From Macrocybe gigantea (taxonomy: Eukaryota; Basidiomycota; Agaricomycetes; Agaricales; Callistosporiaceae): a DNA stretch of 64,000 bases. Of this stretch, positions 36,864 to 49,200 are shown one piece after another (position 1 is the stretch's first letter; every line of letters starts with the position of its first letter). The DNA is taken from NCBI GenBank assembly GCA_011319805.1, contig SJRY01000068.1:124001-188000 (forward strand). Direction: 5' to 3'. Both the position numbers and the translations under genes were made by a program. The notes beneath the pieces are model-generated. The model was not told the origin of the DNA. It worked only from the letters and a program-made list of their open reading frames with translations, and did no database searches.

Positions 36864-39111
36864 ATGGCTCTTAGCGATTCTGAGGAGGAAAACCTCGAGG
36901 AACTTGAATTTGACGGCGACGAAGAGGGAGATGGGGATGTCGAGGAAGAGATCCTCGATGTAGGTGTTGAAGAGGTGAGGACGCAGATGATGTGTGTTTC
37001 TTCCAGCCGCAACAGCCACATTCCTTGATAACTTACGACAGGACTCTGCGTCTGACGATTCTGACGACGGTTCTGATGATGATGAAGATGATGAACAGCC
37101 TTCTTCTGGAGCAGCAGCGGAGGTCGACAAGAAAGCGCTACCGCTCGAGCCTCAACGTGTCTCGCCACAATCGCTGCCCATCGTTGACGGTAGGAAAAAC
37201 TCCTCTTATCCAGTCCCTCAACGCTAATGTATTTTCTAAGCACCCGCGCCTGTGGAACGGAGGCGCTCTCTGTCGCCCGCCGAGGCACGGAAGAGGTCGC
37301 TTTTGTTACAATTAGACAAGCTTCCTCTGAATCCCTCTTATACGGTTGAGGCGATATGTGCTCTACCTCATCCGGTCCCAACCCACGCCCTGGCTGCGTC
37401 TACATGCATGACGCATCTCTTAACCGGTTCTGACGATGGCTACATTCGAGACTACGATATATTTCCGGCTGTCAATGGGAAGAACTTCTTAACTGCTCCT
37501 CAGAGACACCATTCTGGTGTCGTCGAAGGAATCATGAAGGCAGGCCAACTGCGATGTTGGTGGGAGAACCCAGTGCTGCCGGATCTCGCCAAGCCAGTTG
37601 GGATACCTCCTGCCGAGGACGAACCGACGCTTGCACCTGTCTACAGCCTTGCAATGCACTCTGATGCTCTCTGGTCCCTCGCGGGGACAGACGTATGACC
37701 TGCTTCCCTTTCAATCGGTTGATTTTTGTTTAATAGTTCTATAGTCCGGTTCCATCAATTTGTTCACTGTGCGTCATGAACCAGGTCGACTGGCTCACGT
37801 CATGAACGGCCACAAGGGTCCGGTCTCTGCACTTTCCGTGGACTATGATGAGAAAGGCTTTTTCAGCGCGGGTTGGGACGGAGAAGCCATGGCGAGTCAG
37901 AAACTTCAAAATGTCGCAGTCGTCCTGACGATCATTATCTTCAGCAATGGGACCTTAATACGGGTCAGCGCGTGAGGAATTTTGTTGCGCACGGCGCGCA
38001 GCTTGCTGCTATCGCTGTTCGTCCCATGAAACCTGGCTACTCGCCAGTCAATTCCTCTCCCACATTCCAAGCGACGGAACCTGCAACCACTTCGCAGACA
38101 CTTTCTTCTGACCAAGGCACGGAGTCGGAGACCCAAGGAGCAGTTGCTCAAACGACTGATGATCACGTCGAAACGGATGCGAAATCCGACGCTTCATTCG
38201 ACCCTCTGTTCGATGGTGACTTGGATCCAGTTCAAGACAGCACAACTCAGCCGACCGACGTCGCGCTTCCCGGGTCTGAGAACGTCAATCCATCGCAATC
38301 GACCTTGAGTAGATCCCTTCCTGTCGCCTTGCCCGCGCCCAAGAACGCGCCTCCTTTGTTGGATTCATCTGTCTATGCCACATACTCTCCTGATCTATTG
38401 ATGACGGCTTTCGTCGATGGTCAGGTCGTGCTATGGGACAGGAGAGTACAATCGCCGGGGCAGGGTGTCGGTAGGCTCTGGATGAGCGAAAAAACACCTC
38501 CATGGTGTCTTTCTGTATGTTTTTTCCTTTCCATCCTCTGCGATTTACTCACAGATGATTGTGCATCAGGCGTGTTGGTCAGCTGATGGTGCACAAATTT
38601 ACGCGGGCCGGCGCAACGGAGCGGTGGATGTGTGGGATGTTCGTCAGTTTGGTGCGTCTGGTCCATCGAATACTCCTAGATTGTTGAAGACTCTGCGCAA
38701 TCCTCCGAGTTCGGGTGTTGTATCATGCGTAGTCGCTTTCCCAGACCGCCGCCATATTGCTTGGTATGGGTATATACGCAGTACTTCTGCCAAGAAATGC
38801 TTATGGCTTGTCGTCATTAGTGCTTCAGTGGACAACATACGTCTTTGGAACGTATGGGAGGCCGTTGAGTCAGATTCCTTCGGGAAAATCAAGGGTGGAG
38901 TACAATTTAAGATTATTCCTGGTCATCACGGTGGCTATATTTCTCAAATGGGTGCGCTAATCGGATTTTTTTCTCGGTTGGGAAAATCATGCTCATTGGC
39001 GGACTAGTCATTGATCCTGGCATGCGGTTTATGGTGAGCGCGAGCAGTAACCGCGGCTGGCACGGGGAATCTACACGGACAGTTTTCATACATGATATCA
39101 AACGAAGTTAA
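36864..39111 (+). CDS. spt8: SAGA complex WD-repeat subunit SPT8
   Basis: SPT8 sits in the SAGA coactivator and contacts TBP. The N-terminus is strongly acidic (SDSEEENLEELEFDGDEEGD and DSASDDSDDGSDDDEDDE). The WD propeller follows: VEAICALPHPVPTHALAAS, THLLTGSDDGYIRDYDIF, LFTVRHEPGRLAHVMNGHKG, GFFSAGWDGEAMQWDLNTGQ, and later ACWSADGAQIYAGRRNGAVD. A long acidic insert lies within the propeller (about 38040-38320). It ends FKIIPGHHGGYISQM, VIDPGMRFMVSASSNRGWHG and TVFIHDIKRS, characteristic of SPT8. The intron 37892-37944 has a GC donor. It converges on SPT6 with 137 bp between the stops. Confidence 0.93.
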
Positions 39112-39248
39112 TGCTTATAATGATTACATGAAAATCGCATAGTAACACATTAGACAAGAAGGTATAATACATACAAAAACAGCCCTTCGTGAGACAAGGT
39201 GGGACCGAGGTGTGGATAAATTGCCTCAACGCTCGAGAACCTAAGATC

Positions 39249-42200
39249 TCAGCGCCAACCATCGCGGCCCCAGCTGGAACTCGCGGCATTTTGTTGAATG
39301 GATCGGGAAGCAACAGAAGCGGACTGGGGAGGAAAGTTCGGTGGGTGACGGGGAGTTGAGTATCCATAGGGTGTCTGTGGGACGCCATATCCGGGCATCG
39401 GCGTTGTTCCTGCAAATGGCGCCGGAGTTACACCACTGTAGGGGTTAGGTGTCCTTCCAAGTTGACGAACGGACATGTGACCAGGCGTAGTGCCGGGTCG
39501 TGCGGGAGTCCGAATTCCCGCGCCAAATGGTGTCTTGCCACCTGCAGTATTCGCCAAATTTTGCGATTCGTGGAGATGTCTATGGGACGCATTAATGAAA
39601 ATAAGCGTCATCGTTGATAATTTCACACACCGGACTTTAAACGCATCGCACAACTCAGCTACACCGACCGCAGCGGCATCGAAGAGATAATATGCTTCAG
39701 GCGCAACTCTGACGGGCTAAACGCAATTCTGAATGTGAAGTGAAGGACTCTTAAGAACGTGCACACATACCCATGTCTGAACAGCGGAATTTTTGTTTGC
39801 CAAAAAACACAAACTGAAGTGGCCGGGCCGTTTGCGATTTAACGTGAAGCCGTACATACTCTTATTTGGGTTGGCGGCCAAGTAATTCTTGAGGAAAAGA
39901 TCTGGAAAATTGTTCGGTACAGGATAAGCAGATATGATAAAATGATAATTCTTACGCAGGTCATCCTCAGTGCCGTGTTTGTATTTCTCATGTGCCATCA
40001 GTTCTTCGACCCTGCGAGCCATTGCTTGTACGTGATTGACAATCAATTCGTCAAGGTCTGCATAGGTGTGTGTACTGTCAACGATAAGTTGGCCGCCAAC
40101 AGTTTGACCAGTAGGATCAGCGTTTGGTTCCGTGACATCTGCGACGAGAATGAGCAAATTCAGAGATGCCTTCAGGGTTCATGTACTTACCGATATGCTG
40201 GTATAGGCCGTCGTCCACTTTCCAAGTCACTGCGAGGTGATTAATACCTTTTGATGAAGGTCTGATGACGACATCGCCTCGCTGTTGCTTCTCAAGATAT
40301 GCTTCCGCTTGAGCCGTGTTGAAGTTGTGGAAATTCGGATGCTTGATAACACGTCGCGTCCTGTCGACTTCCGCTCTCTTTTTCCTTGCTAGAACTTCTC
40401 TGTCTTTCTCGTACCGTGTGTGATCCCAAGCATCATCCGGGCGAATGCGGCGGAATTGACTGTCTCCTTCTCCGACGTCCGTAGGTCGTGAGGACAATTC
40501 AATGAGGAATGTGTCTTGTTCTAGAGACGGTTTGATGTCCACCACTACGGCAGGTATTGTTTGCCCTTTCGACACTACGTCATTGTTGTTGGCCGGCATA
40601 TGATCAGCCAGATATTCCGAATTGATAATGCCCTCAATGCCAGAATCGAGACGGACAGAAATGGACTGAGGTCGAATGCGTTGGACAAGGACGGAAACAA
40701 TGACGCCTACACGGAGGGTGCGAGGAGTCTCTCCTGTCAACATGGTGACGACGTCCCACGGACCAGGCAATAAGAACGGCTCCCGACTTTCCGCAAACGG
40801 ATGCAATAACTCATCCCGTATGAGGTTCAAGGTGTGACGTTTCTGATCTCGGTTGGCTTCGTAGAGACTGATGGCGAACTCGTCCAGGTTCAGCTCCGAC
40901 AACTTTTTCTCGTTTTCATCATCTTGCATGATCAAAGATACGACATGGGACGGATGTTCGTCGTGAATGTCCTCTTCATCAAGCTCGAGAGCATCAGTTG
41001 CCATTTTGCGGGCTAGCTCATAGTCTTCGGGATGAATGCGAGTGTTGTCAAGCGGATCTGGCGCCAAGTCATCATCATGTCGATTTTTCAAGTGCTTCGT
41101 TTCAGGATCTTGCAGAATGCGGAGAAATCCGGCGGCATTCAGGAAGATCTTGGTCGTGAGAAGACCGCCTTTGATGAATTGGTCGCGATTCATGAGATTT
41201 CCGCCCTTGGTGATATGATGTTAAATGCAGCACGGAATACATGGGACAAGTGAAAATCACCATGGTACCGATTTTCTTGACCAAAGCCTGTGCTTTTCGA
41301 GGACCCAGGCCGCATACGAAGGGCAATAGATGTTGATAATACCCATCGGCGACTGCACGATTGATATCCACGCCAACCTTGTTAGTGATATCTACCAATG
41401 TGCGTTCGCACGCAGCGAGCAGCTTTTCCTTTGGTACCTAGCATAGGATATCGTGAAACGTGATAGTGAAGGTAAATAAAGGGGAACTTACAAGATGCTG
41501 GGTGTCTTCCTCAAAGGAGATGGCTACGATATCATGCCCTAAGGCGGCGTATTCGTTCAGCGGACTCTGAGCGTATCGCGCAAGACCGACACAGTATCTC
41601 GCTGTCGTCGACAAAGAGCCAAACTCTTCAGCACCCCGCTTGCTGTGCTGGTACATCCTCGCCACATCGTCATGCACGTAGATGACCGGGATGGCAGAAG
41701 ACAAATTTGACGACCCCCAGGCGCCATCCGCTTCCTGATCAAAGTTCGCGGCATTACCTACATGTTTTTTCACCAAGCCTGCAAGCTTCAGAGTCGCTAC
41801 GCTAAAGCCGCCAATCACAATAACGTTGGGTTTGCGGCGCGCCACCAAATCGTTGAATTCGTCGACCAATTCCGGGTCATGCAGATTATCGATTTTTGTT
41901 TGCTCCCGCATTCTTCCTGCAGAATCGAGGAACACAAGATTGATGGCGTCCTTATGCGGGTCACCCTTGCCCCAGGACGCAGCCAAAACCGAAGGTATGT
42001 CACCTTTCTGCATCGCAGACGTCGTATAGGAAGCGACATCGATGCGCTGATGGCCAATTTTGAGCAAGATAAAACTCCAAAATGCTGAATGGCACCCACC
42101 TTCCGCAAGTGACCAGCACACCGATTCGCAAGGTAGTCTTCGACCTCTTCCCTGATATATTCTCGAGCCCATTTTACCCCAGCCGGAATAAGATGTTGCT

Positions 42201-44513
42201 CGAGCACCTCGGAAACGACTCGAGACCGTTCCAAATTCCATGCTCGAGCAGCATCGCTAAAGCTATCGGAACTAAATGCGTCATTTAACCGTCGTTCGAA
42301 CGAAGCTTTGGATTCCGGTGATATAGAAATCGAAACAATTACGAGGTGCTCATTCTCTGCGGCCAAGATATGAAGAAACTGGGCCGAGTCCAGCATGTCG
42401 TGGATGCTTTTTTGGTACAAATATTTGAAGTTCTAGCAATAATACGGAAGATTAGGCCACATGCACTCCATCACCGGAGAACCGACTCACGAAATAATGG
42501 TGATGTTCATCTATCTTCACAATGCCACGCTCTGTGGGCTCTACGGATATTCGTGCTTCCTCTTTGAAGAGCTTTCTCATGGCGTTCCGCAGGAGAGGAT
42601 CCTTTCCTAATTCGGTTGCAAGAATCATCCTCGCCCGACGTAGAAGTTCGTCCGACGACAAAGCTCTTGAGGGATCTGGATCCGCGAATTGTTCAGCGTA
42701 CACTGTTGGGTTCAATTCCTGGTCCTCGACGAAGTGTACATGATTGGAGGCCACGAAATTGAGCACCACCTGATGGGACTCTATTCCAAATCCCTGAAAG
42801 GATTGAGCACTTGGTATTGGAAAGGATGTCCCCGCTGCCTTTACCTTTGCAAGTTTAGACACGACGCTTTTCTTGACCACTTCATAAGCGGATATGCGAC
42901 TCGGCATCTTGCGTCTTCTGGCGGTCTCGCCATCCTCGTCATCATGGAATCGGAAATCGGCTTCCAATGGCTTCTGATCTTTATGCCGCATTGATAACCA
43001 TTCTGTCGCATCCGCCACCACCTCTGCACTATCCGTACGTGGCAACACCTCTTCCTCAAAGTATTCGTCTTTGATCTTGAGTTTTTCGTAAACGACGGTC
43101 AGAGTCTTTCGACGTTCCAGAAGGGAGCGATATTTTTGTCCAAGAGCATATATGCGCCAAAGTTCCGAATTGCTGAGCAGCTCGGTACGAGATCTGATGT
43201 CCTTGGGATCAAAGTGACAGATATAGTCCCTCTTATGAGTCCAAATATATGGCACTTCGAATTCCTCCACAAATAGGAAGCGAAGCGTAGCGGTGACAGC
43301 CAAGACCAAAGCGCCCTGCAGATGCGAATACTGTCCTTCTGGTGTAAAGAATTCGCGAGTTTTCCTCGTCGAAAGGCGCGTGGTGACCCACATGGCGGCA
43401 CCGTCTAGGTCACTTTCAGTGAGTTGGGTGTGGAATGAAAGAGTAGACGACTCGGATAATGAGGAAGTGACTAGTTGCATTCGCTCAGGGATATCTTGCG
43501 CTCGAATCAAGTCGTCATCCTCCGTAAGCATCCATTTCTGTATCTCGGATGGTTCGAAGACCTGCAATAGCGGATTAGCTGTCGCAGAGCGCGAGATGCA
43601 AAGCAGGAACATACATCCTGATACTTCATGTCGGGTTTATATGACTCTTCATCTTCCTGACCCTCGTCCTCGTCGCCGAGCGCCCAATCATATTCGTGCC
43701 CATCCCCGAAAACATCATGTATCTCGTCCCATGCGCTAATAAAATCATTACCAAAGTCACGGCAAAGATGAATGGGCACGTACTTTGCGTCAATACCAAC
43801 AAGTTCAGGACGCGCGCGAGTTCTCTTTCTTCTTTCTTCTTGTCTCTTTTCTCGCCTCCGTTCCTCGCGCGTAGCTTCATCTATGGCGGCGCCTCCCTCT
43901 TCTTCCTCCTCGTCGTCGATAAAATCGTCCATATCACCCTCCTCGTCATCTTCATCCCGAGCGCGTTCGTCGTCCCATATTCTCCGAATATCCTGAACCC
44001 GGTGAGAACCCTCATCATCGTCCAAGTCATCCTCTGAAGACTCCACAATCCTCCTCTTGGAGGATGGCGTAGTAGGGGACTCGGACCTGCGGCGAAGACG
44101 AGTTAACCTATGTGTGGGCTTGAAAGAGGCACCGGTATTTTCTTCAAGAAGCTCAAGATCTTCTTCCTCAAGAGCTTCGTCATCCTCGTTATCTGCAAAC
44201 CATGTTAGAAGAGGTCGTCTTGCGACGGATAGCTCATAACCGTAGACTCACGACGGCGGTGGCGTTTCTTTCGTCTTTTCCTTCTCCTCCGATGTTTGCG
44301 CTCCTCCTCTTCCTCCTCTTCCTCGTCTACAATGAACCCCCGCATGTGCCGCTTTCCTTCCTCATCATCCTCGCCTTCTTCGGAACTGTCATCCGTAACG
44401 TCAGACATGACAACGTCGCCTTCATCTGCCTCGTCCTCCTGTTCCAATCCAAGCATAGGATCGTGAACGACTTCTGTCGTATTCAGGTCATCGTCGTGGG
44501 TAGGAGAGGACAT
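39249..44513 (-). CDS. spt6: transcription elongation factor SPT6
   Basis: Histone chaperone that travels with RNA polymerase II. The long acidic N-terminus contains an Arg/Lys block (RKHRRRRKRRKKRHRR). Then come the core blocks: HTH region (RQEERRKRTRARPELVGIDA), YqgF-like domain (KPNVIVIGGFSVATLKLAGL), the helix-hairpin-helix (LLPFVCGLGPRKAQALVKKI), an S1 domain (RVGVIVSVLVQRIRPQSISV) and tandem SH2 domains (HPNFHNFNTAQAEAYLEKQQ, RGDVVIRPSSKGINHLAVTW). The C-terminal tail is Gly/Thr/Pro-rich (KTPFGAGIRTPARPGTTPGH). Start is the ATG at 44513, not the TTG upstream. About 11 exons. All SPT6 domains are present in order. Confidence 0.95.
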
Positions 44514-44658
44514 GATGGTCAAGAACGAACGAACAAGGTGTGTCCTCGTTTTTGTGTAAAATAACTTGGCTCAAGAGTTGTAAATATTACCAAATATCTT
44601 ACATAACCAGATAGCTTGATAAGCTCCCTTTTGCCAGCTTCGACTAGTCCAGGACACG

Positions 44659-45230
44659 ATGCACGATACACAGCCTGGTTTGTGCTGACCCGCGCAAGAA
44701 TGTGTCTTACTCTGCTAACAAGTACCGTAGATGAGCATATTCATTTTCTTCGCCTAGCCCTTGCAGAAGCCGAGAAATGTATACCAACACCAACGGCGTT
44801 CTGTGTAGGTTGTGTCATTGTGGCTCGATGGCCCCCTAGTCAGGGTGGTGCAGTTGTTTTGGCCACTGGGTACTCCAGAGAACTTGAAGGCAATACTCAC
44901 GCAGAAGCCAATGCTCTGGTCAAAGCTCACGCCTTATCGCCTGCGGAGCTTTCTAATCTGTTCTCGACTCCTGTCGATCTAGAGCAGATTCTGTCCCACG
45001 CAGATGTTTATACCACCCTTGAGCCTTGCTCAGTCCGAACCTCCGGACTCGCTCCCTGTGCGGATGCGCTAATCAAGGCGAACGTTAAGCGATGCTTCAT
45101 TGGAGTTGGGGAGCCGGATGACTTTGTTGTCTGCGAAGGAGCACGTAAACTCAAAGATGCTGGTATTCAAGTCGTTTGGGTCAAGGGAATGGAAGAGGAA
45201 TGTCTTCGAGCTGCACGCAGAGGTCATTAG
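44659..45230 (+). CDS. cytidine/deoxycytidylate deaminase-fold protein, RIB2/DRAP deaminase-like
   Basis: Zinc-dependent deaminase fold of the kind that acts on diaminohydroxyphosphoribosylamino-pyrimidine in riboflavin synthesis. The zinc site is complete: NTHAEANAL (His and proton-donor Glu) and TLEPCSVRTSGLAPCADAL (two Cys). CVGCVIVARWPPSQGG is the usual N-terminal strand, and VKRCFIGVGEPDDFV follows. Best model: exon 1 44659-44677 (MHDTQP) spliced at 44731 to DEHIHFLRLALAEAEK, 172 residues in all. An unspliced start at 44616 is also open but gives a non-conserved N-terminus. The substrate is inferred. Confidence 0.8.
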
Positions 45231-45321
45231 GCGGTACTCAATACCCAATAAAATTTGTACAGTACATGGCAATTGATTCCCACGGCGCTTTCACTCTTCC
45301 CATCTCCAACCTCCATCCACC

Positions 45322-46125
45322 ATGAGGATAGAAAAGTGTTATTTCTGCTCCACCAACATATACCCTGGCCATGGTAACCCATATCGCTCGCTCAATGATT
45401 GCGCTGTAATCCAACGTTTAACCCAGGCACAGCGTTCGTGCGAAACGATGCTAAAGTTTTTCGATTCTGTACATCAAAGTAAGTGTTCAGGTGCAGTATT
45501 GGCTTCTCATTCTCCCGCTGAACAACGAAATAGATGCCATAAAAATTTCAAGTATGCTCTTCTAACAAGTTGCATCAGCGGAGCGGTGTGCCAGACCCTT
45601 TCTGCAGAATGAAAAGGAATCCACGCAAAGTCAGATGGACGAAGGCGTTCAGAAAGGCAGCGGGCAAGGAAATGACAATCGTGAGTTGCTATCTGGCGGA
45701 AATGCGCTTTTCGGTCACTAACTTGATTTCAGGATTCGACAATTGACTTTGAGAAACGAAGAAATGTTCCTATTCGCTATGATCGTGAACTCGTGCAGAC
45801 GACTATCAAGGCCATGAAGCGGATAGGAGAAATAAAGAGCAGAAGAGAGCGCGCATTCTTTAAAAATCGGTTCGACACTATCATCATGCTAGAAGAGATT
45901 GCACGCACACATTTTTTCCCCTTTAGGATGGCTGCTAGCCGCGAGAAACAACGAGCGCATCGCAGAAAGACGACGGAAGCTATCAAATCTGCTGTCAAAC
46001 TACAAGAGCCTATTGCAGAGGCAATTGAGTCTCCAAAAATTCGCGAAAAGGTCAGGGTGTCTTCAAAACCTAAAAGCGCATTGATGCAAGGCGATGGACG
46101 GTCTATGGCCATGGAAATCGATTAG
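45322..46125 (+). CDS. rlp24: 60S ribosome biogenesis protein RLP24 (eL24-like)
   Basis: Placeholder for ribosomal protein eL24 on pre-60S particles; it recruits the AAA-ATPase Drg1/Afg2. It starts [18 protein letters not shown] and continues [20 protein letters not shown], giving the two CxxC pairs of the zinc finger, then [20 protein letters not shown]. The C-terminal extension ([20 protein letters not shown]) separates it from eL24. Six exons, one of only 18 nt (45534-45551) that joins the zinc finger to the basic helix. Stop TAG at 46123. Confidence 0.93.
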
Positions 46126-46208
46126 TCAGGATGTAATATACATTGCATAACATGTCATGATACAAAATTGCACCAGCTAATTAATGACTCGTAAGATCGA
46201 GGAAATTT

Positions 46209-49200
46209 CTACTGCTTGTACTTCGCTTCGGTTTCGTGCCGGATATTTGGGTCTAACGTGTTGTGGAGGCCAAGAAGGGTCTTGCTCACAGCTTCAGAGG
46301 CTCCGATCATCGGTTTCAGCACGGCTATCGGGACAGCGCGAATAACAGACCGGATAGGTCCCTAGAACACCGTTTAATAACCGCAGCGTATCCGATAGGG
46401 AAGTTGAAGTACCTCATTGCCAGACCTCTCATAGACTTCCATTGGCACAGCGAGAATAGTTTGTGCGGCGGAGGTGAAATTCTTCCTCAGACTCTTATAG
46501 GCGGAACGCATCCCCTCCTTGATGTCCGTCGGCTGTTGCGCGTACTTGGATATTAGTTCTGAGGAATCCGAGTTTTCCTCACTCGTCTCCATGTATTCTT
46601 CTTCGACCTCATCCACAGTAATGGTCTGGACGGTCTCAGCCGTTATTGGATCCTTGAATTGAGAGCCCAGAACGCTTTCAGCTTGTTCGAGAATCACTTG
46701 GGTGCCCGTGGCTAGGCGGGCTCCCATCTTGACCGCCTCCGTAGCTGTAGATTTGACAAATGCCGTCGTGCCCTTCTGAATGCCTCGGACAATGCGCCCG
46801 TCCTTCTTGTACTGAGCGATAGGCAACAGGATAAGATCCGCAAGGCCAGAACCAACGTTCACAACAGAACGAATCGGGGCCACACCGGATATCACATCCA
46901 CTAGTTGAGTGGCCTTGACATCCGGCGTCCACAAATCATTCAGCAGCTCAAAGAGTCGAGCCCATCCAGTTACCTACACTCGATAAGAGTCGAAGATGCA
47001 TGCAAACTTAAATCTACTCACCCCTGATAGTGTGATATGACGCAGCGTCATCTCGGCACCATCAAAATGGAAGAAATTCATCAACTCTATTGTCCTCCCT
47101 TCTCGCAGAGCTCTGTAATCAACATGCCGCGGCTTGTAGTCAAGCTTCAAGTCAATTGGGAAAACTTCAACGAATTCTGGATGGACAATGGTATAGATTG
47201 AGGCCGTTGAGAGCATTGGGCGTTCACTCACGGAAGTAAGTCTCATCATTGTTGCTTGAGCCAGGGTTTGAAGGTGATTCGGGATCGGCGAAGCTAAAGA
47301 AATTCTTCAAGAAATCCACCGCATCCTGATCGACGTACAACCGAAGAGGGAGGATTTTCGCCTAGAGCTCCTTGTGTGAGCATGAATTTACCACTGCAAT
47401 GATAACCATTACCCTCAAACGGGACTCTTCAGATGGGTGGTCCGGAACAGGTCGAACTTTCAAGAGTTCTATTCGCACCATGTTGGACCCAGTTTCTCTG
47501 ATATTTCCTCGAGAGTCAGTTCGCAAACTGGTCAGGAACTTCCTCCAAGTCGACGTCTTTATATGGTCGAATATTTCGACATCCCGGATTGTCGCCAGAA
47601 TACGTGACACAATTGGTTCATCCAAATGGTAGCGATAAACCTCGGTTTCAAGGCCTCGCAACTGGAATTCTATGCTGGAAATCTTCGAACGAGTAAGACG
47701 TTTTCCATGAACACGCGTCAAGGAGGGACGTTGCTTGGGAACCGGCGCTCGTAGTGTCTGCCATGAACTTTGGGTGGCAGTTTCCACGTCGTCTTTCAAT
47801 TCTTCGTCGATGGCCGCTACCAAGGCGCTTTGATCCATCTCATGCATATCGCGCAACCCAATGTGCACGGAGTTGAACAGAAGTGCGCTGCTTTCTTCAA
47901 ATTCGTCCAAATCATAGGCATGGCCACTTTGGACCAGTTGTTTTATCTTCGCAAGCCGACGACGCATCTCTTGGACCTCCTTCTCGATGGTTTGCCTCGT
48001 GCGAATCCAATCGTAACCATCGTATAAAAAAAGGGCGACTTCGCTGTTCCGTACATGCATTCGAAACGCCGTTCTCTCGTTTCTGTGACTGGGTCAGCAA
48101 CCAGGAAAAGAACTCGGAATTGGTCATACCGATCAAATGCACTAGAAGGTTGAGCAGCCAACGCGCCGTAGAAATTTTCGACAATGTGGACGCCGTCGGG
48201 GTGAAGTATTTTGATAGTCTCTCGTCCACCTCTCGCTGTTGACGCATCCACTATCGTTGTAGATGTCTCGAGCACTAGTTCAGGTCCCTCGAAATCTTCA
48301 AGATCCTCGTCATTGAGTTCTCTTAGTCCCGCAGCTGCACCAAACGACTCATCCAAGTAATGAATGTTCGTCGGTAAGTCATCCTCTACAAAATCGGGAG
48401 CTGCACCAATCTCCGGCAAACGCTCGAAAGCAAGATCCTCCACGGATGCTGGTAAATTGTATCTGAGAAATTATTTCGATTATAAAAAGGATGGAGAAAA
48501 TACCCATCAACCCGGGAGGAGTGTCCAACGAGCTATGTGACAGGATTACTGCATCTTTCCGAGATGTTGTAGTATGTGACGGCGAACTGCGCCTACAAAT
48601 CACAGTGAGGTCCACGTCAACAGTTTCGCAGGATGCTCACATCTCCTCTGATTCGTATTTGAAGGTGTCCCCTACATCTGCAAGGAATGCCGTAAAGGGA
48701 TTGAGAGTATCGGCGCAAAGATGTACGCGAAGATTGATATGATCAATGATAGCCTAGATAAGTGTCAACGCTCCACTCACAGAGTCAGAAGCGGACGACA
48801 TACAGTAGTAAGGTCGGGCGAATCCAGGTTGTGGATGGCCTCATATTCAAGTCTGAGATCTGAAATCTCTGCGAGTAGTGCAAAACCAACGCTCTGCATA
48901 TATTTAGTCGTGATATTCGGCATAGAATATGAAGGAACAAACCTTCCAGTAAGCTGGACCTCCCAATAGCCGGCTTGTACTTGTCTCTTCATGCGAGATA
49001 TCATCGATGACAAGGATGGACGCTGTGGAAACCGCGACTTTGAACGAATTGCTCGTCGAGTTTCCTATGATATTTGTGGAGAACTCGGTATCATCAAGGT
49101 AGCAAACAATAGAGCCTGGATGTTTGGGCGCAAATGTGCGAGCAGACCCGTCCATGATACGGATACTAATGCAAGTTCGTTCACTCGGTATCACGGATTC

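Noticed and set aside
43626..44037. Overlapping ORFs on both strands around the SPT6 acidic N-terminus
   Set aside because: Artefacts of GAA/GAC/GAT-rich codons read on the other strand or frame.
44616..44658. Upstream start for the deaminase gene
   Set aside because: It is open, but gives a non-conserved N-terminus; splicing 44678-44730 yields the family-like start.
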